Position numbers and translations under genes: made by a program. A DNA stretch of 64,000 nucleotides from Polyangium jinanense (GTDB lineage: Bacteria; Myxococcota; Polyangia; Polyangiales; Polyangiaceae). The notes under the pieces are model-generated. The model had not been told where the DNA came from. It did not search any database and saw only the letters and a list, made by a program, of their open reading frames with translations. Within the stretch, counting starts at the first letter, position 1. The number at the start of each line of letters is the position of its first letter. Below, piece by piece: positions 1 through 10,300 of the stretch. The stretch spans positions 68,457 through 132,456 of the forward strand of contig NZ_JAGTJJ010000032.1 of the NCBI RefSeq assembly GCF_028435365.1, in the 5' to 3' direction.

Positions 1-1008
1 CTTCGCGACCGCGTCGAGGTACGCAACGTTGTACAGATAAAACATGTTCTCGGCCGACTTCACGTCGAGCTCGCTCGTGGGATCGGCCGGGGACGCGGGG
101 GTCATTGCATAGACGAGGCCGATGTCGGAGGGGTTTCCGTCGCCGTCAGCGTCGGCCACGTCGCTTTCCTTCACCGCGTCGTACATGCGCGCATGCGCCT
201 CGACGAGCGCGACGAACACCTCTTTCACCGCGCCCGACGCGAGCGCGACGGCCGGCGGATGGCTGCGCTCGGCGCTCGGCGCGAGATACCCGGAAAGGAG
301 GACCGCAAACGGCTCGTCCAGCGTGGCCCAGCGATCGACGTCCGCGCCGAACTCCCGCGCGACGAACCCCGCGTACTTGGCGATCTCCTCGACCGTTCGC
401 TCCCGATCGAGCCATCCCCGCGGCTTACACGCGGCGAGGTTCAGGTGGCATCCGACGGCATCATGAATCCATGCTGGGAGCGTACCGTGATTCAGGGTCA
501 CGATCGGCGACATTCCACGCACCCGGAGGCCATTCAACATCGCATGGTAATGCGCAAGCGCCGCCTCGTTCGCGACGGCGCGCAATGCCTCATACCCCTC
601 GATCCCGTCGGTCGGATCGGGAAAGATGCGACTCCATTCGATGCTGAAGCGAAATGCGCCATTGTGGAGCTCGCCCCGCGCGCGGTCGAGATCCTGCTCG
701 TGGAGCTCCCAGAAGCCCGGCCCAACGACGGCCGGATCCTGGCCGGACAGGTATGTCATGGTAGAATGTACCGTTTCAGGCGAGGTGGCGAACGCATACC
801 AATCGGATCCGTCATCGACGCAACCGGCGAGGCCGGGCGTCGGGCACCCCATCTCGGCCTGGAATCCGCCGATCGCGGTCCCGAAGAGAAATCCCTCGGG
901 AAACGAGAGATCCTCGGCCACCTCGGGGACCTCGGTCACCGGAGGGTCCTCCCCGCACGCGGCCAGCAAAAGCGTCATCGGTATGGCGAGGCGGAAATCG
1001 GTTCTCAT
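1..1008 (-). CDS. Glycoside hydrolase family 1 lipoprotein, 3' end outside window
   Basis: The reverse strand is open from an ATG at 1008 to the window edge (336 codons), so only the N-terminal part is visible. Residues 1-18 form a lipoprotein signal (LLLAAC, Cys18). GH1 landmarks follow: the SFPEGFLFGTAIGGFQAE entry motif near 35-52, FRFSIEWSRIFP at 119-130, an HYHAMLNGLRVRGMSPIVTLNH stretch split over about 153-174, and GWLDRERTVEEIAKYAGF near 198-215. The acid/base motif reads TLDEP at 229-233 (Glu232 kept) where GH1 enzymes normally have T-F/L-NEP, so Asn is replaced by Asp. The nucleophile region is beyond the window. The family implies retaining beta-glycoside cleavage; tethering in the envelope is inferred. 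Substrate is unknown. It lies in the same orientation as, and 84 bp downstream of, the SDR gene. Confidence 0.8.
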   Translation of the reverse strand, partial: MRTDFRLAIPMTLLLAACGEDPPVTEVPEVAEDLSFPEGFLFGTAIGGFQAEMGCPTPGLAGCVDDGSDWYAFATSPETVHSTMTYLSGQDPAVVGPGFWELHEQDLDRARGELHNGAFRFSIEWSRIFPDPTDGIEGYEALRAVANEAALAHYHAMLNGLRVRGMSPIVTLNHGTLPAWIHDAVGCHLNLAACKPRGWLDRERTVEEIAKYAGFVAREFGADVDRWATLDEPFAVLLSGYLAPSAERSHPPAVALASGAVKEVFVALVEAHARMYDAVKESDVADADGDGNPSDIGLVYAMTPASPADPTSELDVKSAENMFYLYNVAYLDAVAK

Positions 1009-1092
1009 GAAGGGGAAACCTAACATGGAACGGAAAAACCGCTGGGTGAGGTAATTCGGAAAATCGATGTATGATCCAGCCTTGACGAACCC

Positions 1093-1830
1093 TCAAACAA
1101 TCGAACGTCCGCCGTCCACGGCGAGCACCTGTCCCGTCACGAAGTGGTTTTTCGCAAAAAACAGCACCGCGCGCGCGACATCCCCAGGATCGCCGATCCG
1201 CCCGAGTGGGATCTTCCCGCGCAGTCGCTCGCGCACCTCGTCGTCGACGCCTTCAGGCGGGAGGACCGTGCCCGGTGAAACCACGTTCACGCGTACGTCG
1301 GGCGCGAGCGCGAGGGAGAGGCCCTGCATGGCCGAGACGAGCGCCGCCTTCGAGATCGAATAAGGAATGTAATGCTTGAACAGCCTTTCAGCGCTGACGC
1401 AGCCGATCGCCACGACGGACCCGCTCACCGCCCGGAGCTCCGCCGCGAGCGCGAGCGTGAGCAGATAAGGCGCGGTCGCGTTCAGCGCCATGGCCCGATC
1501 CCAGGCGCCCGCATCGAGCTCGTCCGGACGAACACGCTCGAAATGGGCAGCGTTGTGCACGAGGAGGTCGAGTTTGCCCGCGCCGAACCGGCGCGCCCGC
1601 GCGGCGAGGGCGCTCACGCCCGTTCGATCGGAGAGATCGGCCCGGCAGAGCTCGACACGCGCGCCACGCGAAAGGAAGTGCTCCCGCGCCTCGCGTGCGC
1701 TCTCCTCACTCGCCGCATAATGAATGAGGACTTCGTATCCGTCATCGACGAGCGCTTCCACGATCGTCCGCCCCACACGCACCGCGCCGCCCGTGACGAG
1801 CGCGATGCGTCCACCCTTCTGATCGCTCAT
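1093..1830 (-). CDS. SDR oxidoreductase, pteridine-reductase-like
   Basis: A 245-residue classical-size short-chain dehydrogenase/reductase. The N-terminal dinucleotide loop reads TGGAVRVG (13-20), followed by an NNA-equivalent HNAA (102-105), the catalytic Tyr167-x3-Lys171 (YSISK) and a C-terminal [11 protein letters not shown] signature. The TGGAxRxG loop and HY segment resemble FolM/pteridine reductases, which have Asp at the position 13 residues before Tyr. Here that position is Cys154, with Ser156 close by, so the third catalytic residue is atypical. NAD(P)H-dependent reduction of a carbonyl or pterin is expected, substrate unknown. It is divergently arranged with the FKBP gene across 158 bp that must hold both promoters. 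Confidence 0.82.
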   Translation of the reverse strand: MSDQKGGRIALVTGGAVRVGRTIVEALVDDGYEVLIHYAASEESAREAREHFLSRGARVELCRADLSDRTGVSALAARARRFGAGKLDLLVHNAAHFERVRPDELDAGAWDRAMALNATAPYLLTLALAAELRAVSGSVVAIGCVSAERLFKHYIPYSISKAALVSAMQGLSLALAPDVRVNVVSPGTVLPPEGVDDEVRERLRGKIPLGRIGDPGDVARAVLFFAKNHFVTGQVLAVDGGRSIV

Positions 1831-1988
1831 GCCGACGATGTTACCGCGCTCGCGCGCCCGCCGCGCACCTGGAATCGAGCAGGGTCGGAAAAAGATACCA
1901 CGATTCGCAAAGCACGCGCTCGATTCGCTTGACGAGCGCCCCGCCGATCGGTCGAATACCGGCCTACTTACGAGAGAGGAGAATCAAC

Positions 1989-2321
1989 ATGGCGACCGAA
2001 GAGCTCCAAATCGAGAAGCTCCAAGAAGGGCAGGGCGAAGAGGCCAAGGTCGGACACAAGGTCCGGGTGCACTACGTGGGCACGCTCACGGATGGCAAGA
2101 AGTTCGACAGCTCTCGCGATCGAGGCCAGCCCTTCGAGTTCAAGCTCGGCGCCAAGCAGGTGATCCAGGGCTGGGACCAGGGCGTGGCCGGGATGAAGGT
2201 GGGCGAGATCCGGAAGCTGACGATCCCAGGGCACCTGGCCTACGGCGAGCGCGGCTTCCCAGGGCTCATCCCGCCGAACGCGACGCTCGTCTTCGAAGTC
2301 GAGCTGCTCGGCGTGTCCTGA
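1989..2321 (+). CDS. FKBP-type peptidyl-prolyl cis-trans isomerase
   Basis: A 110-residue single-domain FKBP with no signal peptide, so probably cytoplasmic. Family landmarks are [21 protein letters not shown], the [18 protein letters not shown] active-site stretch, [21 protein letters not shown] and the C-terminal [15 protein letters not shown] strand. The essential Tyr, Asp, Phe, Trp and Tyr positions of the FKBP pocket are all present. It catalyses proline isomerisation during protein folding. I chose the ATG at 1989 because a strong GAGAGGAGAA ribosome site lies just upstream; a longer in-frame extension from 1929 lacks family similarity. The stop is followed within 20 bp by a palindromic half-repeat that separates it from the convergent kinase gene. 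Confidence 0.93.
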   Translation: MATEELQIEKLQEGQGEEAKVGHKVRVHYVGTLTDGKKFDSSRDRGQPFEFKLGAKQVIQGWDQGVAGMKVGEIRKLTIPGHLAYGERGFPGLIPPNATLVFEVELLGVS

Positions 2322-2340
2322 AGGGGTGCTCCACGACGTA

Positions 2341-2445
2341 GCGCCGGGGTTTCACCCCGGACCCGACCAGGGGCTCTTCGCCCCTGGACCCGAACCAGGG
2401 CGCAGCCCTGGACCGTTGGTGCATCGACCGCGATGCGGTCGATGC
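2341..2445. repeat. Composite palindromic repeat, half-element A
   Basis: Four successive perfect hairpins lie between two convergent genes. They are GCCGGGG/CCCCGG with a TTTCA loop, CCAGGGG/CCCCTGG, CCAGGG/CCCTGG with a CGCAG loop, and an 11-bp stem GCATCGACCGC with a 3-nt GAT loop (2421-2445). The first three match the outer-to-inner order of the full repeats elsewhere in the window. The innermost stem has a different sequence (not the GATGAACTGCGC type). Mirror partner: 35513-35622. Confidence 0.85.
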
Positions 2446-2476
2446 AAGCAGGTTGCGGCCGTAGGTAAGGCTACGA

Positions 2477-5400
2477 TCACTGCTGGAGGCCGAGCCGCCC
2501 GCGATCGACGCGCAGGTTCGAGAGAGTTCGCGCGACCGCATCCGCGAGCGGCCGACCCCGGGGGATGACCTCGCCTTCCACGCCCCCCGGCCGATCGAAC
2601 GACCACACGAGCACCGATCCCGCCGCATCCCACGGCACGAACCGCGTGCGGCCCCGGAGCGGCATGCTGCCCACGATCTCGCGGCGCGCAACGTCGAGCG
2701 CCACCACGCGATCCGCCGAGAGGAGGAGCATGGAGCGGCCGTCGGGCGCGACGGAGACGTCCTCCCAAACGGTGGCGCCCGAAGCTTCGAGGAGGCGTTC
2801 GGGGCCGCGCGCGCGGAGGACGACGACCCCCGTGTCGTCAGCATAGACGAGCTCGCCCGGCGCAGGACCATCACCAAGCGCCGTCGCGCGCGGGCTCGCA
2901 TACCCGAGGACCCGAACCTCCGACGTCGCCTCGTCGATCCGCGCAAGCGCGCCGGAGCTCACCGCGATCCAGAGGCCCGCGCCCATCCCGTCACGCGCCG
3001 CGCTCGGGCGCACGTCGTACACGTGGCCGTCCGCCGAGGCGATCACGCGGGGCGCAGAGGCCGCGCCGTCGAGAGGCGTCGCCACGATCGCGCCGTCGAG
3101 CCGCTGCGTGTAAAGCGTGCGGCAAGTGCTGTCGACGGCGAGGACGAGGCCGGGCTCGCGCGGGATCTTTCCGATGCTGGCGCCGCTGCGGGCGTCGAAC
3201 ACGTGCCAGGCCTCGCCCTCGCGCTCCCACGCGGCGACGCGGCCGTCCTGGCAACGGCGGAGCAGGTTGCCCTTGCGGCCGAGCTCGCGCTTGCCGTCGG
3301 CGACGCGATAAAAGCGGACCTCGTCGTCGACCTGGAACGCGACGACATCGTTGCTCTCGCGCACCACGGCGCGCACCGAGCTCGTCGGCGAGGGCGCAGG
3401 GCCGCCTTCGGCGCGAAAGCGGACGAGCGAGTCGACCGCGCCCGTCGCGCCGGAGAGGAGGACGAGGTCGCCCGTCACGACATGGCCGTTCTCCAGGCGA
3501 TGGCCGCCGAGGAGATCCCGCGGGCCGATGGGGACACGCGCGAACGCGGGGACCTCGTCGGGCGAGATGATGGGCGCGGGGCGCCTGGAGCGAGGCGCGG
3601 GCGAGCAAGGCGCGCCTTTGGGCAGAGCGTCGCCGGGCGCGCGGCCGCCGAGGCGGAGGTAGTGGAAGCGGCCGACGATCGACTTGTCGGTGCCGGTGGG
3701 GTCGGTACCGCAGACCGCGAGATCGAGGCCGCCTTCGTCCCAGCGCAGGAACGAGGGCGCCTCGACGCTGGGGCCGCGGAAGAGCGGAGTCTCCGGCCGC
3801 GCGGGATCGACGATCTCGAAGGCGCCATGCTCGGCGAGGGCGAGCAAGGGCTCGCGCGGGCCAAAACGCGCGAGGACGACCGCGCTCGTCGGCTTGACCT
3901 CGAGGATGCTGCCCACGGCCGGTCGCCAGATCACGAGCTTCGATCCGGAGGCGGCCGCGACGAGGGAGCCGTCCGGCGAGACGTCGAGCACGATGCCCTG
4001 GAACGGGTGCGTGTCGACCTCGCCCGCGCGGCGGAGATCCCAGCGGAGAAGGCCGTTCTCCGAGGCGCACGCGAGCACGGGCGCCGCGTCCGCGACCTCG
4101 AGCGCGCCCGTGCAACGGCGGGGCGCGATGGCCGCGAGCATGACCTCGCCGTCGGGACGAAGCCGGAAGATGCGCACTTCGCCGGTGACACTGCGCGTCG
4201 CGAGCGCGGTGTCGAAGGGGAGCGGGACACGCTCCACGAACGGAGCATCGTGCGGGCGCACGACGAGCGCGCGCGGATGCAGCTCGGCGGCCGCGGCCGG
4301 CTCGGCGCTGTCGGGCGGCGTGGCCTGGTAGAAGGGGTCGAAGCGGAGATCGACGACGACGAGGCGCGTCTGGCCCTGCGTGGCGACGAGCCATCGATCA
4401 TCCCAGGGGAACGCGGGGTTCGTCGAGGGTTCGAGCGTGAGGAACTGCGCGCGTGGCAGGCCCATGGCCGCGCGGAGCAGATCGAGCGGCAGCGCCGGAT
4501 CCTCCGCGCCGAACTCGATCGCCTCCGCGATCCAGGCAGCACGATGGTACGGGTCGTCGACGCGGCGCGATCGGAACAGGACTTCGGCGATGTAGGCGCG
4601 CTCTTCAGCCTCGACGCGTGCCCGTTCGGCGTGTGCTTGGCGTTCATCGATCGCGCGTTTCCCCACGACGGCGGAGGCGAGGAGCGCGAGCAAAAGCGCG
4701 ATCGACGCGCCCTTCAGCATCGTTCGCCGCCGCGCGAGGCGCCGGCTCCTCGCGACGAGCTGGCGTTCGAGCGTGGTGAGCAAGCCGCGCGTCCAGGTGG
4801 GCTTGCGCTCGACTTCCTCGAAGAGCCAGCCCGTGAGCAGGAAGTCCGGGTGGTAAGCCGCCCGATCCCAGGCGATCGCCGCGTCGCGGAGCCGTTCGAG
4901 CAAGACGAGCCGCTCGGCCTCGCGGCTGCGGACCTGCTCGATCCGCGGGAGCGCGGCGATCGAGGGGTGCGAGAGCTCGACGCGACCGTCGCGCCGCCGG
5001 AGGAGGCCCTCGCGTTCGAGGCGCGTGATCACGCGTCGCACGAGCGCCGTGTCCTCGCCGAGGACCGACACGAGCTCGTCCTCGTCCCAGCGGATGGGCT
5101 TGTGATCGGTCGTGGAGAGGCGCAGCACGGCTTCGATCGCGATCTCCCGCGAAGCGTCGTCGATCGAGGCCAGAAGCTTCTCGGTGTGCTTGGCGAGCGC
5201 GCCGACGAGCCCGCCGAGCGCGCGCCACGTCTCCGCGGAGAGCACGCGTTTGTCCCAGAACGCGGCGAGCGTGAGCGCGACGAGGGGCAACCGATCGTCC
5301 GCGCCGCGAAGCTCACGCTGCACGTCGGCGACGATCGCGTCGGCGCCGCTCATCCGCACGCCCGCGAGCCGCGCCGGCCCCGTCACGATGTCGTGCACGG

Positions 5401-6988
5401 CCGCGGCCGGCGGCGGCCCCACGAAGCGGAGCGCGGCGCGCAGGGACGCGAAGGGCGCCGCGGGATCCGCGAGGTTCGCGACGTGTTTTTCGCCGAGCGT
5501 CGCGAGCACGCGCAGGCCTGTCCGCTCGCCGCCCTCCGCGAGGTCCGCGAGGAGCCGCGCGAGCCGCGTGTTCGTGCCTTCCGGCGCGGAGAGCGCGTCT
5601 TCGAGCGGATCGACGAGCAGGACGATCCCGACGGACGAGCTCGCTGCGTGGCGCGCGATCTCCGCGGACGACGCGCCCACGAGCGCCGCGTCGACGCCGC
5701 CGAGCGCCACGTCGAGCGCGTGATCCGGATCCTCCCCGGGACGAATGGCCACCGCGATCCAGTCGTCCTTGCCGTCCACCGCGGCGCGCGCGAGGTGCGG
5801 GACGAGGCCGGCGGACGCGAGGGAAGACTTTCCTGCCCCGCGTGGCCCGTACAGCACCACGACCGGCTCGAACGCGAGCTCACGGCCGAGCCGCGCGACG
5901 TCGTCGTCGCGCCCGAAGAGCTGTCCCTCGGCCTCCTTCGGCAGCGCCGAAAGCCCGGTGTAGGGCGGATCCATCACGCCGTACGGCCGCTCCCAGGTCG
6001 CGTCGAACAGCGCCGCGAGCTTGCCCGGCGTGACCCCTCGTTGCAGCGGATCCACGGACAGGAGGCGCACGAGCAGCGCTACGAGCCCACGCGGAAGACC
6101 GGCCGGATCGGCCGCGAGATCACGCAGGCGGCCGCGAAGCGTCGCGTCGCGCAGATCCGACCACCACGCGCTCATCGCGGCGGCGCCTTCGAGCTCCATC
6201 GGCTCGTCCGCGACGTCCTCGTACGGCATGCGCCCCGTCGCGAGTTTTACGATGGTCGCCGCCAGGGCATATGCGTCGGCCGCGGGCGTGGGCTCGGCGA
6301 GCTCGAGGATCTCGGGCGCCATGTACCCCGGCGTGCCCACGACGGCGCGCCCCGAGCTCTGCGCGCGGGTCGGTTGGGACGATCGCTCGTCCTGCGCCGC
6401 GACGAACGCCGCCGTCTCGAGCCCCGCCACGTCCCCGCCGGCGAACGCGGGTGGCGTGATCTCGGGCGCCTTCGAGCCGGCCCGCCGCGAGATGCCGAAG
6501 TCGAGCACCTTGAGCGCGCCGTCGTTCGAGACGAACAGGTTCGCCGGCTTGAGATCCAGGTGCACCACGCCGCGCACGTGGATCACGTCGAGCGCCGCCG
6601 CCGTCGCGCGCGCCCAGCCGAGCACGCGCCGCCAGGGCACGCGTTTTCGCTGGAGCAGCACCTCCGCGAGGTTTTTCCCCTCGAGCAGCTCCATCGCGAC
6701 GAACGGGACCGCTTCGGGCGCGCGGAGCAGGCCCGCGGCGTAGATCGTCACGAGGGAGGGGTGCCGGAACGAGGCGAGCAGCTTCGCTTCCTCGGCCCAG
6801 TGGGCGGCGTCGTACGCCGTCCGCTGCAGGAGCTTCAGCGCGACCGTGCGCAGCGGCACCCCGTCCGGCAAGAGTTCCTCGGCTCGCCAGACGTCGCCGA
6901 ATCCGCCACGACCGAGCCGCTCGAGGAGCAAGAACCGGCCGTCGAGCAGCTCCCCCGGCGCGTGATCCCGCGGCGCTTTGGCGCTCAT
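2477..6988 (-). CDS. Ser/Thr kinase fused to STAND-type NTPase and beta-propeller
   Basis: A 1503-residue protein. An N-terminal kinase (about 17-330) has the glycine loop GRGGFG (26-31), the VALK lysine (Lys52), a catalytic loop HLDLKPAN (HRD Arg replaced by Leu, Asp145 kept), DFG at 163-165 and GTPGYMAPE. A P-loop domain begins after LFGRD with GPRGAGKSS (381-389) and a Walker-B-like LLVDPLEDAL, matching the nSTAND1 class that often follows kinases in myxobacteria. A basic segment and one hydrophobic span near residue 760 likely form a transmembrane helix. The remaining about 700 residues are beta-propeller-like (LDVSPDG, SVAPDGRS). This suggests a membrane receptor kinase with an extracytoplasmic propeller sensor. 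A very long antisense frame (+ strand 3023-7120) overlaps it but is a codon-bias shadow. Confidence 0.88.
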   Translation of the reverse strand: MSAKAPRDHAPGELLDGRFLLLERLGRGGFGDVWRAEELLPDGVPLRTVALKLLQRTAYDAAHWAEEAKLLASFRHPSLVTIYAAGLLRAPEAVPFVAMELLEGKNLAEVLLQRKRVPWRRVLGWARATAAALDVIHVRGVVHLDLKPANLFVSNDGALKVLDFGISRRAGSKAPEITPPAFAGGDVAGLETAAFVAAQDERSSQPTRAQSSGRAVVGTPGYMAPEILELAEPTPAADAYALAATIVKLATGRMPYEDVADEPMELEGAAAMSAWWSDLRDATLRGRLRDLAADPAGLPRGLVALLVRLLSVDPLQRGVTPGKLAALFDATWERPYGVMDPPYTGLSALPKEAEGQLFGRDDDVARLGRELAFEPVVVLYGPRGAGKSSLASAGLVPHLARAAVDGKDDWIAVAIRPGEDPDHALDVALGGVDAALVGASSAEIARHAASSSVGIVLLVDPLEDALSAPEGTNTRLARLLADLAEGGERTGLRVLATLGEKHVANLADPAAPFASLRAALRFVGPPPAAAVHDIVTGPARLAGVRMSGADAIVADVQRELRGADDRLPLVALTLAAFWDKRVLSAETWRALGGLVGALAKHTEKLLASIDDASREIAIEAVLRLSTTDHKPIRWDEDELVSVLGEDTALVRRVITRLEREGLLRRRDGRVELSHPSIAALPRIEQVRSREAERLVLLERLRDAAIAWDRAAYHPDFLLTGWLFEEVERKPTWTRGLLTTLERQLVARSRRLARRRTMLKGASIALLLALLASAVVGKRAIDERQAHAERARVEAEERAYIAEVLFRSRRVDDPYHRAAWIAEAIEFGAEDPALPLDLLRAAMGLPRAQFLTLEPSTNPAFPWDDRWLVATQGQTRLVVVDLRFDPFYQATPPDSAEPAAAAELHPRALVVRPHDAPFVERVPLPFDTALATRSVTGEVRIFRLRPDGEVMLAAIAPRRCTGALEVADAAPVLACASENGLLRWDLRRAGEVDTHPFQGIVLDVSPDGSLVAAASGSKLVIWRPAVGSILEVKPTSAVVLARFGPREPLLALAEHGAFEIVDPARPETPLFRGPSVEAPSFLRWDEGGLDLAVCGTDPTGTDKSIVGRFHYLRLGGRAPGDALPKGAPCSPAPRSRRPAPIISPDEVPAFARVPIGPRDLLGGHRLENGHVVTGDLVLLSGATGAVDSLVRFRAEGGPAPSPTSSVRAVVRESNDVVAFQVDDEVRFYRVADGKRELGRKGNLLRRCQDGRVAAWEREGEAWHVFDARSGASIGKIPREPGLVLAVDSTCRTLYTQRLDGAIVATPLDGAASAPRVIASADGHVYDVRPSAARDGMGAGLWIAVSSGALARIDEATSEVRVLGYASPRATALGDGPAPGELVYADDTGVVVLRARGPERLLEASGATVWEDVSVAPDGRSMLLLSADRVVALDVARREIVGSMPLRGRTRFVPWDAAGSVLVWSFDRPGGVEGEVIPRGRPLADAVARTLSNLRVDRGRLGLQQ

Positions 6989-7037
6989 GCGCTAACGAGG
7001 CTACCACGACCCGCCGCGAGGGCGGCGAGCCGCGCGG

Positions 7038-7280
7038 CTACGAGGGGAGCTTCCCCTGCGCAAAAGCCTCGGCTTGCGCCATCGCGATCTCGGCCTCCTC
7101 GTGGAGCTCGTCCGATTTGATCGGCTCCTTGCCCTCTTGTTCGGCCTCCCAACTGAAGCCGCGCCGCTCTCCCGGGGCCTCGGGTTTCCACGTCAGCTTG
7201 AGCTTGTAACCGTTCAGCTCGGCCACGTAGGTCCCGTCGTGCTCCCTCTGCCAGATCGACACATTCGCGTGAAGCCGCAT
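7038..7280 (-). CDS. Small acidic hypothetical protein
   Basis: An 80-residue protein starting MRLHANVSIWQ. It is rich in charged residues with a Trp-containing beta-like core (GTYVAELNGYKLKLTWKPE) and an Ala/Glu-rich helical tail (EEAEIAMAQAEAFAQGK). No signal peptide or membrane segment is visible. The ATG at 7280 is preceded by GAGG about nine bases upstream. It sits 32 bp downstream of the large kinase gene that ends at 7313 and on the same strand, so co-transcription is likely. I do not recognise the family. Confidence 0.65.
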   Translation of the reverse strand: MRLHANVSIWQREHDGTYVAELNGYKLKLTWKPEAPGERRGFSWEAEQEGKEPIKSDELHEEAEIAMAQAEAFAQGKLPS

Positions 7281-7312
7281 CCCTACCTCGTCCTCGTCTT
7301 GCCCCGCGCTCC

Positions 7313-10300
7313 TCAGGAAGCTCGTTCCATCACGATCCGCAAGAGGGGCGGGAGCCTTCGTACGTCGCCCGGCACCTTGATGGAGGGGCCGCCGACCACC
7401 GAGCTCATGACGCACGTCCCGGCGCGCGGCAGGTGCTCCATCCAGTACACGTCGAACTTGTCCTCGTGCGCCACGCGCCGCAAGAACGGTTCGAGCGGCA
7501 GCACGAGCCCCTCGCGCCAGCGCGCCAGGTACGTCACGTTCGCGAGCCGCATGGGGCTGTTCAGCCCGAGCCGCCGCCGCGTCCCCGTGTTGAACGCGCC
7601 CGTGTGGTCGATGAACTCGACGGTCTGCAGATCGCCGTAGAGATCCGGCTCCGTCTTCTCGACCGTGACGAGCGTCCACGCGCAAAGCGGCCGGAGCGCC
7701 CGCAGGAGCGTGCGCGTCATCTGCTCGAACTCGGGCAGATCGGCCGCCGCGCGGGCCTCGTTGTAGTGACCGTGCGCGAAGCTGTTGCGCTCGACCTGCA
7801 TCAGGTTCGAGAGCGTCTCGAACGTCTGGTTCTGCGAGAGCCGGACGCCGAGCACGTCACGCACGAGCGCGCCGATCGGATCGTCGCGCCCTTCAAACCC
7901 CTTCGCCGCGGCCCGCGCGATCTCCCGCCACGTCCCGAGCGCGAAGCCGTCGCGGCTCCCGTGACGCTTGTAGAGCTCGACCATCGCGTCGAACCCCGGC
8001 GCGGCCTCGCCCGAGCCTTCGGCCGGACGCCGCGCGAAGTACGCCGAGAGCAGCACGGTCGCGATGAACCGCCAGGTGCCTTCGAGCACGTCGAAGAGCA
8101 TCTTCACGCGCTCGATCGCGCTCGACGCGGCGATCGCCGCGTGCACCCGCCCCGAGATCGGATACGGGAGTCCGCCGCTGAGCGCCGAGAGCACCCCGTG
8201 CGGATCGGCGCACTCGCGCGCGAGCTCCTGCGCCCGCGTCTGCACGTCGCCGTGCAAGACCTCCCACGACAGCGTCCGCGGCAGCTCCACCTTGCCGTCG
8301 AGGATCGGCGGCCGCGCGTGCCAGTCGCACTGCACCGCGCTGCCAAGCGCGACCGCGTCGACCTTCCGTGTCACGCACGCCGCCACCACGCCCGGCGCCA
8401 TCGGCGCGACGAGCGCGGCTTGCCCCGCATGCGTCGCCGCCACGGCCGCGAGCTCCTTCTCCAGCGCCGCGATCACGTGCGGACCCACCGCTTCGAGCGC
8501 CTTCTGCTCCTCGATCGCGAAGAGCAGCGTCGTACGCTTCGTGTCGATCGACGCGCCGAGGACCTCCTGCACGCTCGACACCCGCGCGCCCGGCACGCTC
8601 GACCGCAGCGCCGCGACCGCTTGCCCCGACGTCTCCGAGAACGCGGTCATCGCGTGCAGCGCGAGCTCGAGCTCGCGGCCCGCGTCGCTCCCGTCGCCGG
8701 ACAGCGTCCAGTACCCGCAGGTGAACGATCGCCCCTCCGCCGCCGCGCGCGCCGACGCGGCCGCCGCGCGCCCCTTCTCCGCGACCTCCGCGGCCTCGCC
8801 GGTCACGAGCGCCACGGCCAACTCCTCGACGAGCCCCACCGCGACACTCGGCGACGCCCGATGGATCGCCACCGCCGCGATCGCGCCCGGCGGATACTCC
8901 GCGCCGCCCGCGCGCACCGCCGACGGCTGCGCCTTCACGAGCAGGAGCGCGCCGCTGCGCTTGCGCTGCAGGAACGACGCGATCTCCTGCTCGAGCCCCG
9001 CGCGCCCGAGCAGACCCGTCGTCGCGTCCACGGTCCCCGCGGGCACGGTCGGCGTCACGTAGCGCCGATCCACCACCGTCGCCCGCATGCCTCCGACCTG
9101 CACGAACGTCCCGTGCACGAGCGCCGCCTCTTCGCCTCGCGCGAGCGAATGCGCGCCGACCTGCACGGGCACGCTGCACTCGGTGCGCCGCCGGAGCCAC
9201 CAGCGCACGCCGTCGTGCCGCAACGTCGCGGCGAGGCGCGAAGCCACGTCCGGATACACGAGCTCGTTCCGCTCGTCGCCCACCCGCTCGACGCGACCGA
9301 GCCGGAGCACGCCCACCGGCGAAAGCCTGAGCTCGAACAAGCCGCCGTCCCGCGTCTCCACGCGCAGCCGATCCGGCGCGTTCACCTCGCCTCGCCAGAG
9401 CGAGAACGCGGGTGACGCGCTGAGCCACAACGTTGCACCTCCCACGGTGTACGTGCGTAGCTCCGCGCCCGGTGCCTCCGCGCCGCTGTCGCTCTTCTCG
9501 TGGGACGCCTCGACGTCTCCCGGCGCGGTCGGTCCCGGCCGAACGTTCATCGGCGTATCCGCGCCCGAGGTCGGCATCGGCGGGCGCGGCGGCGTTGGGT
9601 CCGTGGTCCGTGACCCGGGCCCTTGCGAGCGCTCGAGATCCGGCACGGCCTCGAGCAGCGCCGTGAGAAACGCCTCGGCCGTCGCAAACCTCGCGCCGCG
9701 ATCCCGCGCCATGGCGCGCTGCACCACGTGCCGGATCGCCTCGGGCAGCCCGGGCACGAGCGTCCCGAGCTCCGGCGCATCCCGATGACAGATCGCGATG
9801 ACGAGCCGCGCGAACGTCGGCTCGGAGAACGGCGGCGCGCCGGCGAGAGCCTCGTACAGGATCGCGCCCATCGACCAGATGTCCGTGCGCGGATCGATGT
9901 CGTCCTGCGCCTCGATCTGCTCGGGCGACATGTAAAACGGCGTCCCCACCGGCGTCCCGACCCGCGTCAGCGGATCCTGCGCGGACAGGTTCGACGCCGC
10001 CACGAGCTCCGCCTCGCTGCCGAGCACCTTCGACAGCCCGAAATCGACGATCTTGACCAGCGTCTTCCCGTCATCGGCGTCGACGAGGAACACGTTCTGC
10101 GGCTTCAGATCACGATGCACCACGCCCGCCGCGTGCGCGCGCCGAAGCCCGCGCAGCGCCTGGGCCGCGATCGCCACCGCTTGCGGCACGCTCATGCGCC
10201 CGAGGCGCCGGAGCCGCGTCGCGAGATCCTCGCCTTGCAAGAGCTCCATCACGAGGAACGGCTCTCCGGCCTCCGTCTCCCCCGTGTCGAAGATCTGCAC

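Noticed and set aside
3023..7120. A 1365-codon open frame opposite the kinase/propeller gene
   Set aside because: Highly Arg/Glu/Ala-biased, no family motif, and exactly antisense to a gene with clear domains; it results from third-position GC bias.
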